From Geothrix sp. (lineage in GTDB: Bacteria > Acidobacteriota > Holophagae > Holophagales > Holophagaceae), in assembly GCA_023701165.1 (NCBI GenBank), contig JAMPXL010000004.1:1-12718 (forward strand): a stretch of DNA of 12,718 bases, read 5' to 3'. This document shows, one piece after another, positions 7,818-12,718 of the stretch. The notes under the pieces are model-generated. The model made no database searches. It saw only the letters and a list, made by a program, of their open reading frames with translations, and was not told where the DNA came from. The position numbers and the translations under genes were made by a program. Position 1 is the first letter of the stretch. Every line of letters begins with the position of its first letter.

Positions 7818-7961
7818 GGAACACAGAGGACGTAGAGTGGAACAGAGGACACAGAGAACTACGTTGGAAACGTTTCGCAGGCCGAGGGGAGCCCTCCGAA
7901 CCCTGACGCCTGGGCTTCTTTTCTCTGCGTCCTCTGTGGGCTTCTGTGTCCTCTGTGTTCC
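7818..7961. repeat. 144-bp inverted-repeat element with CACAGAGGAC arms, downstream of hutI
   Basis: The 41-nt arms 7818-7858 and 7921-7961 are inverted copies matching at 33 of 41 positions. Each arm contains two spaced copies of a (G)CACAGAGGAC-type unit, so the arms are themselves repetitive and purine-rich on one strand. The 62-bp core contains AAACGTTT (7868-7875) and a small hairpin, GAGGG/CCCTC (7884-7888 with 7892-7896). The element ends 4 bp before the hutI stop codon (7966-7968, minus strand). It is markedly less GC-rich than its surroundings and codes for nothing recognisable. From memory, similar CACAGAGGACACAGAG words occur as dispersed intergenic repeats in several bacterial genomes; this is not checked here. 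Confidence 0.75.
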
Positions 7962-7965
7962 GCTT

Positions 7966-9189
7966 TTACTCGACGGTCAGGAACCTCGGCCGGTAGGGCT
8001 CGCCCACCCAGTACACCAGTTCCAGCAGCTCATCCACGTCCCAGAGCAGCACCTCGGCCTTGGCGCCGGGGTGCAGATGGCCCAGGTCGTTGCGGCGCAG
8101 GCTGCGGGCGGGGTGCAGGGTCAGGGCCGTGAAGGCCTCCTCGAAGGTCATGCGCAGCTGGAGGCAGCCCAGCCGCAGGATGGTGAGGGGGTCCACGCAG
8201 GGGCAGGAGCCGGGGTTGAAGTCCGTGGCCAGGGCCACGCGGCAGCCCGCCTCGATCATCTTCCGGGCCGGGGCCCAGTCGCGCATGCCGAGGAAAAGGG
8301 TCGTCCCGGGCAGCAGCACGGGCGTGACGTCCGCGGCGGCCATGGCCTTCATGCCGGCCTCGCTGCAGAACATGAGGTGGTCCGCACTGGCCGCACCCAC
8401 CTCGGCCGCCAGCTCGGCGCCGCCGGTCCAGCTGAGCTCATCGGCGTGGACGCGGGGAATGAGGCCCAGGCGCTTTCCGGCCTCGAAGATGCGGCGGCCC
8501 TGGCCCGCGGTATAGACGCCAGTCTCCACGAACACATCGCAGAAGCGCGCGACGCCGGGGTGGCGGCGCACCAGCTCCGGCAGCCAATCCTCTGCCACGG
8601 CCCGGGCGTTGGCCTCGGCATCACCTGCGAATTCCGGTGCCAGATCGTGGGCGGGGAGGAGGGTCACATCCAGGGACACCCCCAGGCCAGAAGCCCGCCG
8701 CTGCAGTTCGGCATAGGCTGCGGTGAGCCGCGACTCGGCTTCGAGCTCCAGGCCGTAGCCGGTCTTGCACTCCAGATGAACGACGCCGCGTTCGCGGAAG
8801 GCCCGCAGGCGCGCCTCGCCGGAGGCCACCAGCTCGTCCACGGTGGCGCCGCGGGTGGCGCGGACCGTCTCGCGGATGCCGCCGCCCTCCGAGGCGATCT
8901 GCTGGTAGCTGACGCCGTGGAGGCGCCGGTTGAATTCGCCGCTGCGGTTGCCTCCGAAGAGGAGGTGCGTATGGGGATCCACGAAACCCGGCGTGGCCCA
9001 GGCCCCGCCGCCATCCACCTGGGGCGCGTCCATCCAGTCCGCAGGCAGGTCCGTCGCTCGGCCCATCCAGGCTACCCGGCCGCCCTCCAGGGCCAGGGCC
9101 GCATCCGGGATGCGGTCCACCCCCCAGGCCCGGGTGGGATCGGGGGTCAGCAGGCCCCGGAGGTTCACGAGCACGCGGCGATCCGACAT
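7966..9189 (-). CDS. hutI: Imidazolonepropionase
   Basis: This 407-aa cytosolic amidohydrolase hydrolyses 4-imidazolone-5-propanoate to N-formimino-L-glutamate, the third step of histidine degradation. The metal site is visible as H73 and H75 in PGFVDPHTHLLFGG, H248 in VHADE and D323 in ATDFNPGS. H181 in PAHD and the loop NRSGEF (81-86) are substrate-site positions typical of HutI. The length is usual for the family (about 400-420 aa). The ATG at 9189 is chosen because homology begins there and upstream codons overlap the divergent gene; the Shine-Dalgarno sequence before it is poor. No hutH, hutU, hutG or HutC regulator is in the window, so the rest of the pathway must be elsewhere. It is divergent from the exported 728-aa protein gene, with 86 bp between start codons. 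Confidence 0.96.
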   Translation of the reverse strand: MSDRRVLVNLRGLLTPDPTRAWGVDRIPDAALALEGGRVAWMGRATDLPADWMDAPQVDGGGAWATPGFVDPHTHLLFGGNRSGEFNRRLHGVSYQQIASEGGGIRETVRATRGATVDELVASGEARLRAFRERGVVHLECKTGYGLELEAESRLTAAYAELQRRASGLGVSLDVTLLPAHDLAPEFAGDAEANARAVAEDWLPELVRRHPGVARFCDVFVETGVYTAGQGRRIFEAGKRLGLIPRVHADELSWTGGAELAAEVGAASADHLMFCSEAGMKAMAAADVTPVLLPGTTLFLGMRDWAPARKMIEAGCRVALATDFNPGSCPCVDPLTILRLGCLQLRMTFEEAFTALTLHPARSLRRNDLGHLHPGAKAEVLLWDVDELLELVYWVGEPYRPRFLTVE

Positions 9190-9226
9190 GGGTCCAGTCT
9201 GCCAGCAAAAAATCCAGCGATGGCCC

Positions 9227-9254
9227 TTGCGCCAGCGCCTCGGCTTGATAGCAT
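9227..9254 (+). promoter_or_regulatory. Putative promoter of the YfaA/T/S-like operon
   Basis: TTGCGC (9227-9232) and TAGCAT (9249-9254) are 16 nt apart in the divergent region between hutI and the 728-aa protein gene. The predicted start, around 9261, gives a very short leader that still includes the GGAGG at 9266-9270. Confidence 0.4.
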
Positions 9255-9265
9255 CGCTCGACACC

Positions 9266-9270
9266 GGAGG
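9266..9270 (+). promoter_or_regulatory. Ribosome binding site that decides a GTG start
   Basis: GGAGG lies 5 nt before the GTG at 9276, an ideal distance. A second possibility is the in-frame ATG at 9297, preceded by AGGGGG at 9285-9290. The choice changes only seven residues in front of the signal peptide. Confidence 0.55.
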
Positions 9271-9275
9271 TACCA

Positions 9276-11462
9276 GTGCGGGGCAGGGGGCGTGGCATGA
9301 GGCGACTCGCGCAGGGTCTGTGTGCGTTGGGACTGGTCCTGGCATCCGCGACGGCTGCGGCGCAGGCGCCAGCCTGGGCGCAGGCGCATGCGCAGCATTG
9401 GTCGATCTACCGCACGAACCTGCTGGGGCAGCGGGTCTGGACCCCGGTGCCATTCTCCCGGATGACGGAATCCGAGCAGATGGACGAGCTGGTCCGGCGC
9501 CTCAAGTCCGACAGCGACCGCCGCGCCGCACTGGCCCTGCTGGGCCAGCGCCCCCTGGCGGCCTGGGCTTCCCAGGCCCTGAAGACCCAGGAGCCCGAGG
9601 TGGCCCAGCAACTCTTCCGCTCCGGCTACCGCCAATCCGGGGCCGATCCCCATGCCTATCTCGGCGCTCCGGACCGCGTGGACCGTCCCTGGACCCACGG
9701 CCTGGGCCTGCATCTGGATCCGTCCGGCTGGCGTTTCCAGTGGATCCCCAGCCCGGCCCTCTTCACCCAGGGTGGGACGGCCGCGCTTCCCAAGGGCCTG
9801 GAACAGGCCGCGCAGCCCGGTGTGCTCATCCATCTGAAGCAGCTGCGCCCCGGCCTCGAAAAGCTGGCGGCCCTCGGGGGCGGGACCGGATCCGCCCCGG
9901 GCGCCCCGGCCAGCGGCATCATTCCGGCCCTGGCCCAGGGGAGCCGGGCGGGCTTCGCGGTCCGCCACCTGGAACCCTGGTTGAAGCAGGCCTCGCCGGC
10001 CCTGGAGCCCCTGGCCGGACGCGAGGCCTGGCTGCTGCACTACGGAGTGGACCGTTCCCGCGGGGAGGCGATCCAGGGCAACCTGGTCTTCATCCCCGGC
10101 GAACTGCCCGCCCGCACCCAGCTCGTGATGGCCCTGCTGAAGCTGAATCCCCTGAGCTCCGGCGCCCGGGCGCGGGTGGTGACCTGGACAGGCCCCGGAG
10201 CCTCCACGGAGGTCCAGCAGCTGCGAGGCTCTGGCGGCGTCTTCCACCTGATCCAGAGGGCCGAGGGCACCTGGATCAGCGACCGGGAGGCCCCCCTGCG
10301 CGCCCTGCTGTTCCCGGGGCCGCAGCCCTCCCTGGGCGAGCGGCAGGAGTGGGCCCGCGTCGCGCTGTCGGCCATGGCGCCGGCCACGGAGCTGTCCTTC
10401 TGGCTGGCCCCGCGCCTGGGGGCGGGGGCCGCCTTCGAGGTCCAGGCCCTCCGCCGCCGCCTGGCCAACGCCCAACAGGGCGTCTGGCCCAATCCCTTCG
10501 TGGCCAAGGCCGCGCCGCTCACAGGCGCGCTGGCGGTCTCCCTGGGGGCCGGGCCCACGGAGAAACTGGTGGAGGCCATCCTCCGGGTGGATGACGCCAG
10601 CGAGTTCAAGCTGCCCCGCATGCCTGAATTCGCCGAGGGCGGCCAGGCCCTGAGCCCCTCCCAGATGCAGGCCTACCAGCAGGCGCTGGCGTCGGCCCAG
10701 GAGCGCCAGCGGCAGCGGGCGGCCCTGCGCCAGGATTCGGCGGCCCTCCAGGCCTGCCTGGATCTGCGCGGCGCCGCCCTGCTCTGGAACGGCTGGGTAT
10801 CGGCGCCGTCCCTGGGGGCTTCCGAGAAGGCTTCGCTGCTGGAACTCGCCAAGCTGCGGCGGGAGGATCCCTGGCGGGCCATGCAGGCCCAGCGAGACGG
10901 CAAGGTGGCGGCCTTCGGAGGCTTCGGGGAACCTGGCATGGCCCCCAGCCTGGCCCTGGCCCTGCCCATCCAGGGGGCCAAGCGCATCCAGGTGGAGAAC
11001 CTGATGAAGAAGGTGCTGCCGCGCCTCTTCAAGGGCCAGAACCAGAAACAGGCCTTCGGCGCGTCGGAACTCCATCGCGTGATGACGGCCCAGGCCTTCC
11101 GCCCGGCCTGGACGCTGGTGGCCGACACGCTGGTGCTGGGCACGGACGAGGCGGCGGTGAAGGCCGTGGCCGCGGGCCTGCAAGGGCAGGCGCCGACACT
11201 GGCGGACCGGGACTCACAGGCCTGGGCCCGCATGGACATCGACGGGGTCCGCGCCTCGAAGGAACTGGAGAACCTGCTGCTGGCCTTCCTCCGGAGCCGA
11301 ACCGGCAGTGGCTGGTGGATCGGCGATGCCGCCAGCGAAGACGAGGCGGCCACGGAGCTGGCTGCGAGCCTGGGCCCCTTCCTGGGCGCCCTGAAGGGCC
11401 TGGGGCCGGTCCGCATCGAATGGAACTGGACGGCGGGCGGCCTGGAGGGACGGCCCCGATGA
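9276..11462 (+). CDS. Large exported protein of unknown function in the yfaA position
   Basis: I do not recognise this 728-aa protein from its sequence. It has an N-terminal signal peptide: arginines at 2-10, a hydrophobic core from about 11 to 28, and likely cleavage near AAAQA at 27-31. The rest is Ala/Leu/Gly-rich with alternating short strands and helices. A charged helical stretch lies at about 461-495 ([20 protein letters not shown]). The segment [19 protein letters not shown] (613-631) recalls a phrase common in exported DUF3352/DUF2138-type proteins. The C-terminus ends with strand-like [14 protein letters not shown]. Its stop codon overlaps the start of the DUF1175 gene in ATGA. E. 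coli has yfaA (DUF2138) just before yfaT and yfaS, so by position this may be a distant functional counterpart. E. coli YfaA is shorter, and I cannot show homology. Confidence 0.8.
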   Translation: MRGRGRGMRRLAQGLCALGLVLASATAAAQAPAWAQAHAQHWSIYRTNLLGQRVWTPVPFSRMTESEQMDELVRRLKSDSDRRAALALLGQRPLAAWASQALKTQEPEVAQQLFRSGYRQSGADPHAYLGAPDRVDRPWTHGLGLHLDPSGWRFQWIPSPALFTQGGTAALPKGLEQAAQPGVLIHLKQLRPGLEKLAALGGGTGSAPGAPASGIIPALAQGSRAGFAVRHLEPWLKQASPALEPLAGREAWLLHYGVDRSRGEAIQGNLVFIPGELPARTQLVMALLKLNPLSSGARARVVTWTGPGASTEVQQLRGSGGVFHLIQRAEGTWISDREAPLRALLFPGPQPSLGERQEWARVALSAMAPATELSFWLAPRLGAGAAFEVQALRRRLANAQQGVWPNPFVAKAAPLTGALAVSLGAGPTEKLVEAILRVDDASEFKLPRMPEFAEGGQALSPSQMQAYQQALASAQERQRQRAALRQDSAALQACLDLRGAALLWNGWVSAPSLGASEKASLLELAKLRREDPWRAMQAQRDGKVAAFGGFGEPGMAPSLALALPIQGAKRIQVENLMKKVLPRLFKGQNQKQAFGASELHRVMTAQAFRPAWTLVADTLVLGTDEAAVKAVAAGLQGQAPTLADRDSQAWARMDIDGVRASKELENLLLAFLRSRTGSGWWIGDAASEDEAATELAASLGPFLGALKGLGPVRIEWNWTAGGLEGRPR

Positions 11463-12424
11463 ACCCTCGCCACCTCCCGGCCGCAGGCACCGCTCTGGCC
11501 GCAGGCATGGTCCTGGCCGCCACGGCCCTGCTCGTGCCGGTCCGGCACCGGGCGGTCCTGGAGGCGGATCCGGCCAACCCCGTGGCCCGCATCCGGGTGG
11601 AGAGCCGGTCCCTGCTGGGCCTCCGGATCCCCGGCTGGGGCGTGAAGGTGGAAGGCCTGCCTGCGTGGCGGGGGGCGGGAGGCTTCTTCGTGGCGCCCGA
11701 GGGCCCGGCCGTAGCCCAGGTCAGGGCCTGGCCATGGTTCCGACAGTCTCTGTCCATTCCGTTTCACGGGGCGCGAGCGGCGGCGGTCCTCCCGGATGCA
11801 GGCGACCAGGAGGCCTTCCGGACCTGGTTCGTGGCCATCCTGGAGCAGCAGCTGGAGGCTCCCAGCCCGGCCTGGGAGCCCGCCCAGCGGGACTGTGCGG
11901 GCCTGCTGCGCTTCGCCTTCCGCGAGGCGCTGGCGCCGCACACGGCGGACTGGCGGGAGCGGGTGGCCTTCAGCGCGGGGCCGCCGGGGCAGGATCCGTC
12001 GCCGGCCTTCGCCCCTGACTGGCGGCGCGGCTTCCCCACCCCTGACGGGCCCCAGCCCTTCGCCAAGGGGGCCTTCCTGCGCCGCCTGGCCTGCGTGCCC
12101 CTGGGCCGCGACCTGCAGCTGGCCCGCCCCGGCGACCTGGTCTTCTTCGCCCGGGGCGGCGCCCGCGCCCAACCCGACCACGCCATGGCCTTCGTCCGTC
12201 CTGACCTGGACGGAGCTCCCATGCTGCTCTACCACACGGGCCCCGAAGGCAGCGGCGCCGCCCGCCAGCCCGGCGACATCCGCCGCGCGCGCCTCGATGA
12301 CCTGCTGCACCACCCCGAGCCCGACTTCCGCCCCCTCCCTGAAAATCCGGCCTTCCTGGGGCTCTACCGCTGGCGCCTGCTGGCGGACGGGCCTTCCGAA
12401 TCGTCTCTCCTTCCCAGGTCCTGA
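11459..12424 (+). CDS. DUF1175 (YfaT-like) envelope protein with NlpC/P60-like motifs
   Basis: This 321-aa protein has an N-terminal hydrophobic segment (about 8-27), either an uncleaved anchor or a signal peptide, so it acts outside the cytoplasm. Residues 110-308 match E. coli YfaT as I recall it: [11 protein letters not shown] (117-127), [11 protein letters not shown] (143-153), [11 protein letters not shown] (221-231), DHAMAFV (240-246), LLYHTG (256-261) and a final [13 protein letters not shown]146 after Asp, the PGDLVFF strand, H241 and H259 resemble the Cys/His arrangement of NlpC/P60 papain-like peptidases. Residues 30-109 are an additional, probably beta-rich, N-terminal domain absent from the roughly 207-aa E. 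coli protein. The start overlaps the previous stop in ATGA, implying translational coupling; the next gene begins 1 bp after this stop. Confidence 0.88.
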   Translation: MNPRHLPAAGTALAAGMVLAATALLVPVRHRAVLEADPANPVARIRVESRSLLGLRIPGWGVKVEGLPAWRGAGGFFVAPEGPAVAQVRAWPWFRQSLSIPFHGARAAAVLPDAGDQEAFRTWFVAILEQQLEAPSPAWEPAQRDCAGLLRFAFREALAPHTADWRERVAFSAGPPGQDPSPAFAPDWRRGFPTPDGPQPFAKGAFLRRLACVPLGRDLQLARPGDLVFFARGGARAQPDHAMAFVRPDLDGAPMLLYHTGPEGSGAARQPGDIRRARLDDLLHHPEPDFRPLPENPAFLGLYRWRLLADGPSESSLLPRS

Positions 12425-12425
12425 C

Positions 12426-12718
12426 ATGCGCTGGTTCCGCCCGATCCTCACCCTGCTGCTGCCCGCGATCCTGCTGCTGCCCACCACGGGCACGGCCCAG
12501 AAGCGCGCTGCCGAGGCTCCCTGGCGGGAGGGCGGCTGGACCGGCGCCTTCGCCACCCTGCGCCCCACCCTGCCCGGGAAGCCGGGCCTGCTGGAGGCGG
12601 CGGGCCCCATCCCCGTCGAGGCCCGCATCCGCATCTACCGCGTGGCGGAACCCGAAGCCTTCCTGAAGAAGGTGCTGCTGGACCGTGGCCATGCCGCCGC
12701 CGAGGGCGGGCGCGCCCC
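12426..12718 (+). CDS. Probable alpha-2-macroglobulin family protein (YfaS-like), 5' part only
   Basis: Only the first 97 codons lie in the window; the frame is open to the right edge. It starts MRWFRPILTLLLPAILLLP, a clear signal peptide with cleavage likely near TAQ (23-25). The mature start includes EARIRIYRVAEPEAFLKKVL (73-92), a strand followed by a short helix, like the opening macroglobulin-type domain of large bacterial alpha-2-macroglobulins as I remember it. Family members are about 1500-2000 aa and trap attacking proteases in the periplasm, some through a thioester (CLEQ) that cannot be seen here. The assignment rests on this segment plus the DUF1175 neighbour, which precedes yfaS in E. 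coli. The ATG is 1 bp after the DUF1175 stop. It has only a weak AGG upstream, so translation may be coupled. Confidence 0.65.
   Translation, partial: MRWFRPILTLLLPAILLLPTTGTAQKRAAEAPWREGGWTGAFATLRPTLPGKPGLLEAAGPIPVEARIRIYRVAEPEAFLKKVLLDRGHAAAEGGRA

Noticed and set aside
7818..7961. CACAGAGGAC units considered as a CRISPR array
   Set aside because: The units are too short, spacing is irregular, the second pair is inverted, and there are no unique spacers or cas genes nearby.
9190..9453. An 88-codon upstream extension of hutI
   Set aside because: It crosses the promoter and signal-peptide region of the divergent gene and carries Pro/Ala/Arg-rich sequence not found in imidazolonepropionases.
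9165..11183. A 672-codon minus-strand open frame opposite the exported protein
   Set aside because: It is Gln/Gly/Leu-rich antisense sequence with no recognisable domain. The plus-strand frame has a signal peptide, a ribosome site and coupling to DUF1175.
10673..12634. A 653-codon minus-strand open frame opposite the 728-aa protein and DUF1175 genes
   Set aside because: It is low-complexity Arg/Pro/Ala/Gly sequence opposite a clearly recognised DUF1175 gene and its coupled neighbour. It is a by-product of high G+C.

Overview
The window is GC-rich chromosomal DNA, by eye about two thirds G+C, densely coding, with third codon positions strongly biased to G/C. It looks like an ordinary bacterial core/accessory mix and contains no phage, plasmid, CRISPR or rRNA/tRNA sequence. 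Signal peptides, a putative periplasmic alpha-2-macroglobulin operon and NlpC/P60-like chemistry point to a Gram-negative (diderm) bacterium. My best guess is an Acidobacteriota of the Holophaga/Geothrix type. That is inferred from overall style only, and a proteobacterium is not excluded.

Layout. (1) 89-1132 (+) is a YahK/cinnamyl-alcohol-dehydrogenase-type zinc alcohol dehydrogenase. (2) 1208-1978 (+) is an exported TPR protein. (3) It converges on a minus-strand series that reads leftwards from 7363: an OppD/DppD-like ABC ATPase (7363-6425), guaB (6374-4914), pyrC (4762-3470), a DUF2188 protein (3408-3184), a DUF2789 protein (3070-2834) and a GNAT-SnoaL fusion (2802-1984). guaB and pyrC place purine (GMP) and pyrimidine (UMP) synthesis steps side by side. 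DUF2188 appears to have its own promoter. (4) Divergent from the ABC gene is a short YdcH/DUF465 gene (7512-7745, +) with a clear promoter, ribosome binding site and rho-independent terminator. (5) hutI (9189-7966, -) stands alone and is divergent from (6) a + strand operon running off the right edge. That operon encodes a 728-aa exported protein of unknown function, a DUF1175 (YfaT-like) protein and the start of what is probably an alpha-2-macroglobulin (YfaS-like). The three are tightly coupled (4-bp overlap, then a 1-bp gap) and mirror the order of the poorly understood E. coli yfaA-yfaT-yfaS genes.

The most interesting parts are this YfaA/T/S-like operon, whose DUF1175 member carries visible Cys/His residues in NlpC/P60-like contexts, and two compact inverted-repeat elements (4796-4910 and 7818-7961). 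Each element lies only 3-4 bp beyond a minus-strand stop codon (guaB and hutI respectively) and has an internally repetitive arm. No gene-free stretch exceeds about 220 bp; the longest, 7746-7965, holds a terminator and the second repeat element.
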